Assembly (NCBI RefSeq): GCF_001040705.1
Contig: NZ_CVQP01000009.1
Location: 375,698-439,697, forward strand
Reading direction: 5' to 3'
DNA length: 64,000 nucleotides
Source of the DNA: Rhodococcus sp. RD6.2
GTDB lineage: Bacteria; Actinomycetota; Actinomycetes; Mycobacteriales; Mycobacteriaceae
How positions within the stretch are numbered: position 1 is the stretch's first letter; each line of letters begins with the position of its first letter. The notes below the pieces were generated by a model. That model was not told where the DNA came from, did not search any database, and saw nothing but the letters and a program-made list of their open reading frames with translations. Positions 1 to 8,093 of this stretch are shown here, in pieces. A program made the translations under genes and the position numbers.

Positions 1-1
1 G

Positions 2-268
2 CGGGTGGTTCGCGCGAAGTTGCGGGCCGCGCTCGTCGACGGAGTGGCCCCGGATCCGGGTACCGCGGCACTGATTTCGCTGCTGACCGCCGTCGACGCC
101 GCACCGAAGGTGTTTCCGGACGTGAAGAAGAAGGACATCCGCAAGCGAGCCAAGGAGATCGCGCACGGAGACTGGGCGGCAGCTGCGGTGCGGCACTCGG
201 TGGAAGCAGTGAACGCGGCAGTCATCGCGGCGGTGGTCGTGCCCTCCGTTGCTGCGGGTGGTAGCTGA
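2..268 (+). CDS. GPP34 (GOLPH3/Vps74-like) family protein, C-terminal part
   Basis: The reading frame is open from the first base, so this is the 3' end of a gene beginning upstream of the window. The visible residues include VDGVAPDPGTAALISLL, a lysine/arginine-rich KKKDIRKRAKEIA stretch and a hydrophobic alanine/valine tail. This matches the C-terminal end of actinobacterial GPP34-domain proteins, cytoplasmic relatives of the phosphoinositide-binding Golgi protein GOLPH3, whose bacterial role is unknown. A GTG at 5 is in frame but is very unlikely to be the real start, because the domain would be cut in half. Family assignment is from remembered sequence pattern only. Confidence 0.6.
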   Translation, partial: RVVRAKLRAALVDGVAPDPGTAALISLLTAVDAAPKVFPDVKKKDIRKRAKEIAHGDWAAAAVRHSVEAVNAAVIAAVVVPSVAAGGS

Positions 269-317
269 CCGTCGGCCGGCTGGCTGTACTGACCGGGGAC
301 AGTGATCGAGGAAACGG

Positions 318-348
318 TTGACCTTGTCGTAGCGGCAATGTTTACGGT
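318..348 (+). promoter_or_regulatory. Possible promoter of the DUF2268 gene
   Basis: TTGACC (318-323) is followed by TACGGT (343-348), and the ATG at 357 has no Shine-Dalgarno sequence. The TANNNT box lies 8 nt before the start, so a leaderless or nearly leaderless mRNA is likely. The 19-nt spacer is long. Confidence 0.3.
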
Positions 349-356
349 CGCTTGTC

Positions 357-1265
357 ATGACCATTTCAGTGATCGACACTGCCTCGGGCATGAGCCGAGT
401 CCTGACGGCGGACGCGAAGGACCGCGCCGACCTCATCCGTGACCTGTGGGCTCCAATGGCCGGGATGTACCACTTCATCCCCGGCGGCGTGGACATGGCC
501 ACCGTGCACCAGCAGAACTTCGGCTTCCGTCCGGACTCCGCGATCGAGCAGGTCCGCGAAGGTCTGGAGTCCCTTGTCGCGGCCGATGCGTGGACCCGCG
601 TCGAGAAGGCCCTCGAGGACGGCGTCGCAGCGTTGGCGTCTGCCGATCCTGGTGTGACGATCCCCGACCTGAACGTGCTGCTCGTCCTGGGGGATCCGAC
701 CAACAGGCATTTCGTCGACGAGGTGCAAGGGATGTCAGGGTTCGGCGGTATCAGCGGCTACATCGCCATCACCGTCTGGCCCAACTCGCGCGTCCTCGAT
801 CGCCTCGAGGCGATCGCGGTCCACGAACTGCACCACAACGTGCGCTATTCACCCGGCGGAATCGTGTGGGACCCACAGACAGTGATGGTCGGCGAGCACG
901 TTGTGTCCGAAGGGCTCGCCGACGTTTTCGCGTCCGAACTGTACGGCGACGCCGGCTACACCCACTTCGTGCGCGATGAAACCCGCGCCGACGACCAGGT
1001 CCTGGCGAAGGTCGCCAGTGGCCTGGGCGTCACCGGAATGGCAGACTTCGCCGCCTGGGTGCTCGGCGACTCCAGCGCACAACTATTCGGTGCCGAGCCC
1101 GTCGGCCTGCCGACCGGGGCCGGCTATGCAGCCGGCGCTCGGCTTGTCCGCGCATACCTCGACGCCACGGGCACCTCGGCCGCCCGCAGCGTCCGCACTC
1201 CCGCGTCCGAGATCCTGCGCATCGCGCTGCCACTGCTGGGCCTGACCACAGACGCGGCACACTGA
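357..1265 (+). CDS. DUF2268-type putative zinc metallopeptidase
   Basis: 302 residues, predicted cytoplasmic (no signal peptide or membrane segment). The zincin signature HELHH is at residues 156-160, and a second conserved element VVSEGLAD supplies a candidate third zinc ligand, Glu185. Both are expected for DUF2268 putative Zn-dependent proteases; substrates of the family are not established. No ribosome-binding site precedes the ATG, and a TANNNT box 8 nt upstream suggests a leaderless transcript. The MerR/TipAS-like regulator gene begins about 30 nt downstream on the same strand. This arrangement suggests co-transcription and that the regulator responds to a condition in which the peptidase acts; that link is inference. 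Confidence 0.75.
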   Translation: MTISVIDTASGMSRVLTADAKDRADLIRDLWAPMAGMYHFIPGGVDMATVHQQNFGFRPDSAIEQVREGLESLVAADAWTRVEKALEDGVAALASADPGVTIPDLNVLLVLGDPTNRHFVDEVQGMSGFGGISGYIAITVWPNSRVLDRLEAIAVHELHHNVRYSPGGIVWDPQTVMVGEHVVSEGLADVFASELYGDAGYTHFVRDETRADDQVLAKVASGLGVTGMADFAAWVLGDSSAQLFGAEPVGLPTGAGYAAGARLVRAYLDATGTSAARSVRTPASEILRIALPLLGLTTDAAH

Positions 1266-1294
1266 GAAGCACGTCGAACGACAGGAGCCCGGTG

Positions 1295-2062
1295 ATGGAA
1301 TGGACGGTGCACGAGCTCGCTGAACGCGCAGGCATCAGCGGCCGCACGCTGCGCCACTATCACCGCATCGGGCTGCTCGAGCCCGATCGCGTCGGGTCCA
1401 ACGGCTACCGCTACTACGGTCCCGACGCGGTCGCGCGTCTGCAACGGATCCTCCTGCTCCGCGACACGGGTATGCCACTGGCCGACATCGCCGCAGTCCT
1501 CGACGCACCCGAGACGCCGACCGTCGAAGTCGAAGTGCTCGAGGCCCACCTGACACAGCTCGCCGAGGACCGCGCGGCCCTGGACCGGCGCATCAGCGCG
1601 GTCGAGCACACCCTGCAGATGCGTCGAGAGGGCCGCGAACCACGCGTGGATGTGATGCTCGAGGGCTTCAACGACCGCTACGAGGCCGAGGTCGTTCGAC
1701 GGTGGGGGCGCGAGGCCTTCGACGCGTCGAACAGGTGGTGGCATGCCAAGTCCGTTCGACAGCAACGCGACTGGCAGGCCAGCGCCCAGGCCCTGCTCAC
1801 ACGGTGGGCCGAGATCCACGAAGCCGGCCATACACCCGGCTCACCAGTTGCTCGAGCGCACGCTGCCAACCATGTGGCTTGGTTCGCTGACATCCCAGGA
1901 ACACCCACCCACGCCGGCGATGCCGAACGATCCGCCGCAATGGTGCGAGGCATGGCGGACCTCTACGAGACCAACCCCGACTTCCACCAGACCTTCGGCA
2001 GCCCAGAGGCGGCGCAGTTCGCCGCAGGCGCTCTGCGCATCCACGTGCAGCATCCGGCCTGA
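1295..2062 (+). CDS. MerR-family transcriptional regulator with TipAS-like effector domain
   Basis: 255 residues. The N-terminal winged helix-turn-helix (about residues 2-70, WTVHELAERAGISGRTLRHY and GYRYYGPDAV) is typical of MerR, followed by a helical dimerisation segment (about 75-110) and a C-terminal helical domain that resembles the TipAS antibiotic-binding fold (ERSAAMVRGMADLYETNPDF). There are no paired cysteines of the metal-sensing MerR type, so a small-molecule effector is more likely than a metal. ATG 1295 is preferred over the adjacent GTG 1292 because AGGAG at 1283-1287 is spaced 7 nt from it. It follows the DUF2268 peptidase gene closely and is probably its operon partner. Confidence 0.8.
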   Translation: MEWTVHELAERAGISGRTLRHYHRIGLLEPDRVGSNGYRYYGPDAVARLQRILLLRDTGMPLADIAAVLDAPETPTVEVEVLEAHLTQLAEDRAALDRRISAVEHTLQMRREGREPRVDVMLEGFNDRYEAEVVRRWGREAFDASNRWWHAKSVRQQRDWQASAQALLTRWAEIHEAGHTPGSPVARAHAANHVAWFADIPGTPTHAGDAERSAAMVRGMADLYETNPDFHQTFGSPEAAQFAAGALRIHVQHPA

Positions 2063-2104
2063 CAGCAGCGGGTGCCGTGGCGCCGTCCCGGACCGAAAGA
2101 TGCC

Positions 2105-2232
2105 ATCTCCCATCGAACACTGCCCTCACACCGTGTCACCGTCTGAAGGTTGCCCAACTCGTCGTCGAGGAGGGCTGGCCGATCAGTGAGGTCGCCGCGC
2201 GCTCCCAGGTCTCGTGCCCGACCGTGAAGCGC
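2105..2232 (+). pseudogene. Remnant of an IS481-family transposase (N-terminal helix-turn-helix only)
   Basis: The translation LTPCHRLKVAQLVVEEGW, continuing PISEVAARSQVSCPTVKR, is the N-terminal HTH of IS481-type transposases. The original start appears as ATC TCC CAT CG at 2105-2115, that is, ATG changed to ATC, and one base is missing from the fourth codon. After TVKR the homology stops abruptly at about 2230 and runs into a copy of the neighbouring gene's 3' end. The DDE catalytic domain is absent and no terminal inverted repeats are recognisable. It is a dead fragment. Confidence 0.7.
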
Positions 2233-2353
2233 AGCCTTCTCCTCGTTGGGCGTCCGCAGCGTCCTCCTCGATTCGGATGGCGACGCGCACACACTCGAAC
2301 ATCACGACCGCGACCACGAAACCGGCCAGGGCGCCCCACTGTTCCTGCGCGAA
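2231..2353. repeat. 123-bp degenerate direct duplication, copy A
   Basis: This stretch aligns without gaps, at a constant offset of 640 bp, to 2871-2993 inside the 3' end of the membrane-protein gene. From 2272 to 2353 I see no difference; the first 41 positions carry about eight mismatches. It lies immediately downstream of the IS481 remnant. The 2063-2372 interval holds only this copy and the transposase scar. Confidence 0.9.
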
Positions 2354-2372
2354 AAGGTTGCCTCACGAGCCA

Positions 2373-2609
2373 CTAGGACCCGATGAAGGACGACCCGAGG
2401 TCGAATATCCAGAACAGGCCCAACGGGTCGGTCGGTTCTTCCGGACATTCCCGGTCGCAGTACCCGAGGTCGATGGACCCAACTGTCACAATAGGCAGAT
2501 CGCCTGGCGGCAAGATATCCGCGGCCACCGCCGTGCCCCCGCCCAGCACCCCGAGTACGGCGGTGGCGGCGACGGCGGACAGTCCTCGACGGACCCAAGT
2601 TCGATACAC
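2373..2609 (-). CDS. Small secreted protein, function unknown
   Basis: 78 residues from a GTG start, chosen because AAGAGG lies 7 nt upstream (2617-2622) and because the protein then begins exactly with a signal peptide: basic VYRTWVRRG, hydrophobic LSAVAATAVLGVLGGG, and a TAVAA cleavage motif near residue 29. The mature part is only about 49 residues, with two cysteines (YCDREC), an acidic proline-rich EEPTD segment and a hydrophobic tail LGLFWIFDLGS. I do not recognise a family. Its stop codon lies in a sequence also found at the stop of the downstream gene (ACGAGCCACTAG), so its 3' end abuts the recombination scar. It could be a young or decaying gene. Confidence 0.5.
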   Translation of the reverse strand: MYRTWVRRGLSAVAATAVLGVLGGGTAVAADILPPGDLPIVTVGSIDLGYCDRECPEEPTDPLGLFWIFDLGSSFIGS

Positions 2610-2867
2610 TTTGCGGCCTCTTTTCCTCGTGATCAGAATTGCCCGAAAGTTCCTCTCGGCGCGGCGAGCATAGGGCAGGGCCGACTGCATTGAACGGCGA
2701 ATCGAATCATCATCATTGTTGGGGCCAAAGGTATTACACAACGAACGATCACCTACGTGGGCAACAGTGGTCGAGTCGCCTCGACGATTCCTCCGCCTAT
2801 GGTTCCGACATGAGCGCCGCGATCCGTGCTCGTTGCGATTACTCGGTCGACGTCCCGTGACGAGCCA

Positions 2868-3905
2868 CTAGCAGCCTTCCGGTCCTTGGATGTCCGCGGC
2901 GTCGTCCTCGATTCGGATGGCGACGCGCACACACTCGAACATCACGACCGCGACCACGAAACCGGCCAGGGCGCCCCACTGTTCCTGCGCGAACAGGAAC
3001 ACCTGCGTCACGAGCAGGGTGACAACGACCGACGCGCGCAGCAGACGCAGCGCGCGCAGGTAGGGGCCGCGGACGAGGAACCACAGTCCGGCCGCGGCGA
3101 GCGCCCCGGACACCATGCTCGACACCGTCACGACCAGGTCCGACACGTCGTCGATCTCGCTGTCGTTGACTCCGAGCAGCGCCACGATCACCGAGACGGC
3201 CGTGAGGACGGCCTGGATCACGAACAGCGCCAGCACGATCCGGCGCACGACGCGGTGACCGAGAACGGTCTCGGCGCGTCGGGTCACGGTGTTGCGTGCC
3301 CGGACGACTCGCGAGCCGACGCCGAGCTGCGGGAGGTCCCCGGCGTCGAGTGCCGCACGGAGGGCAGCGGCCGTGCCGGTGAGCCCCGGGTCGCGGACAC
3401 CGCCCAGTAGACCGAGTGCGGCCCGACGCCGGACGTCGTCGAGATGGCCGAGCGCCAGGTCCGTGACCGCGGTGGATGCGATCGCGATGCGACGGTGGTC
3501 GGGTAGTCCGACACGGGCGATCGCCTCGCGGGCAACGAGATAGAACAGGACGAACACCGTGTAGATCAGTGCGATCGCGGGCTGGAAGAAGTAGTTGACG
3601 TCGGAGGTGACGAACTTGCCTATCTCGTCGACGAACAGGCCGAATCCGATTCCGCCTGCCACGGCGGCGAGCACGCGTACCCGGCTGCCGGCGGCGATCT
3701 CGACGGCCACGAGCGCCGACGCCATCAACAGTCCGCCCCAGAGGACGTGCGCGATGTGCAGTGGGCCGCTGCCGATCTGCGGGTAGCCGGTCGCGGCGAG
3801 GTAGGCGCGGGTGATCAGGACGGTCGCGACAGCGGCCACCAGGAACAGGTCGACTCGGGCGAGTGCGCTCGAATCGTGTTCGCGGACGGCCGCCGTCGTG
3901 GTCAT
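2868..3905 (-). CDS. Multi-pass membrane protein, unknown function, coupled to accD3-like gene
   Basis: 345 residues with about eight hydrophobic segments in two clusters (roughly 17-150 and 215-330), separated by a hydrophilic, arginine- and alanine-rich central region with DLALGHLDDVRRRAALGLL. No signature motif is recognised. The start overlaps the last 4 nt of the upstream carboxyltransferase gene, implying translational coupling. It is the last gene of a six-gene minus-strand cassette. The final ~123 bp are duplicated at 2231-2353. I cannot assign a function; a membrane partner for acyl-lipid handling would be speculation. Confidence 0.75.
   Translation of the reverse strand: MTTTAAVREHDSSALARVDLFLVAAVATVLITRAYLAATGYPQIGSGPLHIAHVLWGGLLMASALVAVEIAAGSRVRVLAAVAGGIGFGLFVDEIGKFVTSDVNYFFQPAIALIYTVFVLFYLVAREAIARVGLPDHRRIAIASTAVTDLALGHLDDVRRRAALGLLGGVRDPGLTGTAAALRAALDAGDLPQLGVGSRVVRARNTVTRRAETVLGHRVVRRIVLALFVIQAVLTAVSVIVALLGVNDSEIDDVSDLVVTVSSMVSGALAAAGLWFLVRGPYLRALRLLRASVVVTLLVTQVFLFAQEQWGALAGFVVAVVMFECVRVAIRIEDDAADIQGPEGC
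2871..2993. repeat. 123-bp direct duplication, copy B (parent copy)
   Basis: Parent of the copy at 2231-2353, located in the 3' end of the membrane-protein gene. The adjoining ACGAGCCACTAG (2861-2872) also occurs at 2365-2376, next to copy A, as a second short shared segment. Confidence 0.9.
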
Positions 3906-5395
3906 CGTGGCAGTCCCAGCTTCCGGTACCGGGTGGTGCGGGCCTCGTATCGGCGGTCGGGCGGCAGGACCCTGAGATCGGCGAGTTCGCGGGCGATGGC
4001 CGCACCGACCCGTTTCGAGAACTCGATCGGTTCGTCGGCGGCGTCCGGTCGTTCGGGGATGATCGCGTCGATCACGCCGTCCCGGAGGAGGTCGAGGGAC
4101 CGGATGCCCTGCGCTTCGGCCATCCTCGGTGCCTGAGACGTGTCACGGTGCACGATCGCACTGGCGCCCTCCGGGGGCAGTGGTGCGAGCCAACCGTTCT
4201 GGGCTGCGAGCACCCGATCGGCGGGCAGCAGCGCGAGCGCGCCGCCGCCGGTTCCCTGACCGAGCAGCACCGAAACGGTGGGGGTGTTCAGGGTGACGAG
4301 ATCGGCGAGGCAGCGGGCGATCTCGGGCGCGAGACCGCGTTCCTCGGCTTCCTTCGACAGCGAGGCGCCCAGGGTGTCGATCACCGACACCAGTGGAATG
4401 CCCAGTTCCTCCGCCAGTTTCATCGCACGCCGCGCCTCGCGCAGCGCGCCCGGGCCCATCGTGGTCTCGGGGGACTGACCGCTGCGGTCCTGGCCGAACA
4501 GCACGCACGGCTGCCCACGGAACCGTGCCAGTGACACGAGCACGGTCTTGTCGGCCTCGCCCTGCCCGGTCCCCGACAGCGGAACCTGTTCGGTCGCGGC
4601 GTGGCGGAGCAGTTGCCGGATTCCGGGTCGGTCGGCGCGCCGGGACAGCATCACCGACTGCCACGCCGGGATGTCCGGTATGTCGACCGGTTCGGGGTGG
4701 GCGTCGACGTACTCGTCCGCTTCTCCCGTCATCACGCGCAGCGCGCGGGGAACGAGATGCCGCAACGACTCCGGTGCCGCGACGCCGTCGATGACGCCGT
4801 TGGCGTAGAGGTTCTCGGCGGTCTGCACGCCGTCGGGGAACTTCTCGCCGTACAGCGCCTGGTACACGCGGGGACCGAGGAAACCGACGAGCGCGCCCGG
4901 TTCCGCGACCGTGACGTGCCCGAGCGACCCCCAGGACGCGAACACCCCGCCGGTGGTGGGATGCCGCAGATACACGAGATAGGGCAGTCCGTTCGCCTTG
5001 TGGACGGACACGGCCGCGGCGATCTTGACCATCTGCACGAATGCGAGGGTGCCCTCCTGCATGCGGGTGCCGCCCGAGGTCGGGGACGCCAACAGTGGCA
5101 ACCCTTCCGCGGTGGCGCGTTCGACGGCTGTGACGATCCGCTCGGCGGCGGCGACCCCGATCGATCCGGCGAGGAAACCGAACTCACAGGCGATCACCGC
5201 GACGCGTCGGCCTCGAACGGTTCCCTCGCCGGTCACGACGGACTCGTCGAGGCCGGTCTTGGCGCGGGCGGCGTCGAGGTCGGCTCGATACTCTGGGCCT
5301 GCGGGTACCTCGACCGGCGCGGTGTCCCAGGACCGGTAGCTGTCGGCGTCGAGGACCAGGTCGAGGACGTCGCTGGCGGACAGTCGCGCGGGCAT
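3902..5395 (-). CDS. accD3: Acetyl/propionyl-CoA carboxylase carboxyltransferase, fused beta-alpha (AccD3-like)
   Basis: 497 residues, the same architecture and nearly the same length as M. tuberculosis AccD3 (Rv0904c). The crotonase-fold CT-beta half carries SPTSGGTRMQEG (104-115) and HPTTGGVFASWGSLGH (145-160). The CT-alpha half carries IPLVSVIDTLGA (333-344) and GQGTGGGALALLPADRVLA (379-397). The four-cysteine zinc finger of E. coli AccD is absent. The enzyme would transfer CO2 from biotin to an acyl-CoA, but the physiological substrate of AccD3 is unestablished and no biotin carboxylase gene is in the window. It starts 9 nt after the ABC permease gene and overlaps the downstream membrane-protein gene by 4 nt. 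Confidence 0.85.
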   Translation of the reverse strand: MPARLSASDVLDLVLDADSYRSWDTAPVEVPAGPEYRADLDAARAKTGLDESVVTGEGTVRGRRVAVIACEFGFLAGSIGVAAAERIVTAVERATAEGLPLLASPTSGGTRMQEGTLAFVQMVKIAAAVSVHKANGLPYLVYLRHPTTGGVFASWGSLGHVTVAEPGALVGFLGPRVYQALYGEKFPDGVQTAENLYANGVIDGVAAPESLRHLVPRALRVMTGEADEYVDAHPEPVDIPDIPAWQSVMLSRRADRPGIRQLLRHAATEQVPLSGTGQGEADKTVLVSLARFRGQPCVLFGQDRSGQSPETTMGPGALREARRAMKLAEELGIPLVSVIDTLGASLSKEAEERGLAPEIARCLADLVTLNTPTVSVLLGQGTGGGALALLPADRVLAAQNGWLAPLPPEGASAIVHRDTSQAPRMAEAQGIRSLDLLRDGVIDAIIPERPDAADEPIEFSKRVGAAIARELADLRVLPPDRRYEARTTRYRKLGLPR

Positions 5396-5404
5396 GTGCC
5401 GACC

Positions 5405-6631
5405 CTATCTGCCGAGCGCCTCCTTCCAGGAGACCGTCTTGCCGACGCGCAGGATCGACCGCTGGTAGATCTTCGCCGCCGCGAGCGAGGCGGCCGCGGT
5501 CGCGGCGAGCATCAGCACGACGGTGCCGACGATCTGGCCCGGGCTCGCCACCCCCGCGGCGATCCGCAGCGGCATCAGGATGGCGGAGAACGGTGGGATC
5601 CAGCTCATCACGGTGCTGATGGTGCCGTCGGGGTTGCCGACCGCGGAGAACGCGGTGAAGAACATCGCCATGATCAGCAGCATGAGTGGCATGGCGGTGG
5701 AGTTGACGTCTTCCTGCCGCGACACCATCGACCCGGCGGCGGCGTAGAGGGCGGCGAAGAAGACGAACCCGAGAACGAACCAGCCGAGGGTGCCCGCGAG
5801 CACCGCCAGCGCCGTCCCGGTGACGGTGAGAACGCCGGTGGCGAGGGCCGTTCCCACACCCGCGACACCGTAGGCGGCGAGCTGCAGCAGTCCGACGGCG
5901 CCGATGCCGAGGATCTTGCCCCACAGCAGTTGCAGCGGGCGGACGGTGGAGAGCAGCAGTTCGACGACCCGGCTGGACTTCTCCTCGACGACGCCCATCG
6001 CGACGTACATGCCGAAGCCGAGGATCTGCATGTACAGCAGGATCACCGCGGTCACCGACAGGGCGACACGCTGCCCCTGCTCGGGATCGGGTGGGTCGAT
6101 CGCGTCGACGGTGACGACGGCCGCGGAGGTCGTGGCGCCCAGCTGCGCGACGTCGACGCCTTCGGCTTCGAGCGCACGCTGCTGGGCCTGCGCGGCGACG
6201 GCGACGTCGAGGACGGTGCGCAGGCCCGCGTCGAGTTCGGATTCGGTGACGGCGACCGCGGACCCGTCGTCGGCGGGGATCAGGGCGACGTCGAGGTCGC
6301 CGGACGCGACCTGTGCCCGCGCGGTCGCCTCGTCGAGGTCGGTCACCTCGACCTCGGCGCCGACCTGCTTTCCGGTGGATTCGAGTGTGCTGGTCAGGGA
6401 TTGGTCACCGACGAGGCCGACGGCCGATCGGGTGACGTCGTCACCGCCGGAGAAGACGGAGTAGCCGATGATGCCGCCGATGATGGCGATCAGGATGATG
6501 AGGTTGCTGACGAGAAAGCTCTTCTTCCGTACCTGGGTGCGGAATTCGCGGCGTGCCACCAGTGCGACTGCGCGGAGGGTTCCCACCGAGGGGCGGTCGG
6601 CGTCCGGCCGGCGGTCCAGTGTGGTGCTCAT
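5405..6631 (-). CDS. ABC-2 type transporter permease (NatB-like)
   Basis: 408 residues. A cytoplasmic N-terminus (VALVARREFRTQVRKKSFLV) leads to TM1 at about residues 38-58, then a large extracytoplasmic domain (about 60-215), then five or six membrane helices to the C-terminus. This is the ABC2_membrane_3/NatB layout. VVEEKSSRVVELLLSTVRPLQLLWGK at the start of the membrane domain is a family hallmark. The ATG overlaps the stop codon of the ATPase gene (4 nt), so both subunits are coupled. Substrate unknown; homologues export Na+ or drugs or peptides. Confidence 0.88.
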   Translation of the reverse strand: MSTTLDRRPDADRPSVGTLRAVALVARREFRTQVRKKSFLVSNLIILIAIIGGIIGYSVFSGGDDVTRSAVGLVGDQSLTSTLESTGKQVGAEVEVTDLDEATARAQVASGDLDVALIPADDGSAVAVTESELDAGLRTVLDVAVAAQAQQRALEAEGVDVAQLGATTSAAVVTVDAIDPPDPEQGQRVALSVTAVILLYMQILGFGMYVAMGVVEEKSSRVVELLLSTVRPLQLLWGKILGIGAVGLLQLAAYGVAGVGTALATGVLTVTGTALAVLAGTLGWFVLGFVFFAALYAAAGSMVSRQEDVNSTAMPLMLLIMAMFFTAFSAVGNPDGTISTVMSWIPPFSAILMPLRIAAGVASPGQIVGTVVLMLAATAAASLAAAKIYQRSILRVGKTVSWKEALGR

Positions 6632-7527
6632 GCGGTGACGACCTCTCGGAACAGTTCGGTCAGGGACGGTCGGCGTAGCGAGAATTCGTGTACCGGGCCG
6701 GTTTTCAGCGCGGCCGTCAGCACGTCCTGGTCGGATGCCGGATCGTCGAGTTCGAGCACCGTGTGTCCGTCGGCGTGCTCGACGGTGCGCACGCCGTGAA
6801 GATGGTCGGCCCAGCCGACGGGCGCGTCGGGAGCGTGCACCACCAGTCGCGGTGTCCCGACTCCGCGGAGTTCGTCGACGGTGCCGATCGCCTTCATACG
6901 TCCGCCTGCGATGATGCCGACGCGGTGGCACAGTCGCTGGACGAGATCGAGCTGGTGACTCGAGAAGATCACCGGGACGCCGGTGTCCGCCTTCTCGGCG
7001 AGTACCGCGCTCATGACGTCGACGGCGACGGGGTCGAGGCCGGAGAACGGTTCGTCGAGCACCAGCACAGCCGGGTCGTGCACCAGCGCGGCCGCGAGTT
7101 GGACGCGTTGCTGGTTGCCGAGGCTGAGCGAATCGACGGTGTCGCCGACGCGTTCGGAGATCCCGAGGCGCTCGGTCCAATGGGCGACGGCGGCCCTCGC
7201 GTCCCGGCGGGACAGGCCATGCAGCTCGGCGAGGTAGGAAAGCTGTTCTCCCACTTTCATCTTCGGATACAGTCCCCGTTCCTCGGGCATGTAGCCGATC
7301 GTTCGGCGGACGTCGAGATCGACGGGGCGGCCGCCGAGCAGCACCTGCCCGGAGTCGGCGGCCAGGACGCCGAGCGCGATGCGCATCGTGGTGGTCTTGC
7401 CGGCACCGTTCGAACCGACGAACCCGAAGATCTCACCGGGTCGGACGTCGAAGCTGAGGTCGTCGAGCGCGACCACGTCCCCGTAGCGTTTCGAGATGTG
7501 CTCGATGGCAAGGGTGTTCGAACTCAT
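6628..7527 (-). CDS. ABC transporter ATP-binding protein (NatA-like)
   Basis: 299 residues. Walker A GSNGAGKTT (38-46), signature LSLGN (134-138) and Walker B VLVLDEP (154-160) are all intact. The C-terminal ~85 residues form the DUF4162-like extension common to NatA/drug-exporter ATPases (RLVVHAPDAPVGWADHL). The signature is followed by QQRVQLAAALVHDP as usual. It overlaps both the upstream membrane-protein gene and the downstream permease gene by 4 nt. It energises the permease at 5405-6631. Confidence 0.92.
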   Translation of the reverse strand: MSSNTLAIEHISKRYGDVVALDDLSFDVRPGEIFGFVGSNGAGKTTTMRIALGVLAADSGQVLLGGRPVDLDVRRTIGYMPEERGLYPKMKVGEQLSYLAELHGLSRRDARAAVAHWTERLGISERVGDTVDSLSLGNQQRVQLAAALVHDPAVLVLDEPFSGLDPVAVDVMSAVLAEKADTGVPVIFSSHQLDLVQRLCHRVGIIAGGRMKAIGTVDELRGVGTPRLVVHAPDAPVGWADHLHGVRTVEHADGHTVLELDDPASDQDVLTAALKTGPVHEFSLRRPSLTELFREVVTA

Positions 7528-8093
7528 GGCGCCTCCAGGCGATCGTTGTCGGTCGTCGGGTGTGACTGGTCGGGGTAGGGGTCGGGGCGGCTCCACGCGA
7601 GGATCATCGTGGGGGAGCAGCCGCCGATCAGCAGGGTGGTGAGGGTGAGCAGTCCGCCCGTGTACGCCATGGTGGTGTGGCCGCCGTCGGTGAGACTGCT
7701 GCCGACGACCAGGTAGGCGACCGGGATCATCACCAGCCACTGGGTGATGCTCAGGCCGATGGGCCGTGCGGCGTTGCGCTGCTGTATCTCCCATTCGTCG
7801 AGGGCGTCGGCGGGCGCGTCGCCGAGTTGCCCCGACACGATCGACAGCGAGATCCAGATCGGGAAGAACACCAGGCAGGCAGGCAACCACAGCAGCGGAG
7901 CGCGCTCGAAGAAGTGGCAGAGGACGCCGATGGTGAGCATCAGGGCGAAGACGGCGCCGAGTGCGACGACGAGGATTCGGCGCCGGGATCGGGTGCGCCA
8001 CCGCGGCAGCATCGTCTCGGTCTTCTCGGATCTGACGAGAAAGCGTCGCGCGCGGTGCCGTTGGTAGCGCTCGAAGAGGGTCTGCTCAGGCAT
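7524..8093 (-). CDS. Small membrane protein of an XRE-regulated ABC exporter cluster
   Basis: 189 residues with four hydrophobic helices (about 39-60, 66-85, 115-132, 140-160) after a basic N-terminus (ERYQRHRARRFLVRSEK). Such four-helix proteins often sit between an XRE regulator and a NatAB-type transporter, but their role is unknown. The gene overlaps the regulator gene by 8 nt and the ATPase gene by 4 nt, so expression is tightly linked. The start ATG was chosen from this overlap and the in-frame hydrophobic profile. Confidence 0.75.
   Translation of the reverse strand: MPEQTLFERYQRHRARRFLVRSEKTETMLPRWRTRSRRRILVVALGAVFALMLTIGVLCHFFERAPLLWLPACLVFFPIWISLSIVSGQLGDAPADALDEWEIQQRNAARPIGLSITQWLVMIPVAYLVVGSSLTDGGHTTMAYTGGLLTLTTLLIGGCSPTMILAWSRPDPYPDQSHPTTDNDRLEAP

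Noticed and set aside
2105..2232. Functional IS481 insertion sequence
   Set aside because: Only the N-terminal HTH remains; no DDE domain, start codon lost, no terminal repeats.
2077..2376. Intact 99-residue protein spanning the IS481 scar and duplication
   Set aside because: A chimera of a transposase remnant and an antisense copy of a neighbour's 3' end.
2770..2785. Small hairpin GTCGAG-TCGC-CTCGAC as a terminator or RNA gene
   Set aside because: Only 6 bp with no U-tract and no conserved context; not enough to call.
4601..6799. Long open frame (732 codons) on the plus strand opposite accD3 and the ABC permease
   Set aside because: Antisense shadow of GC-rich genes; composition is Arg/Gly/Asp/His-rich and without domains, and the minus-strand genes have full family matches.
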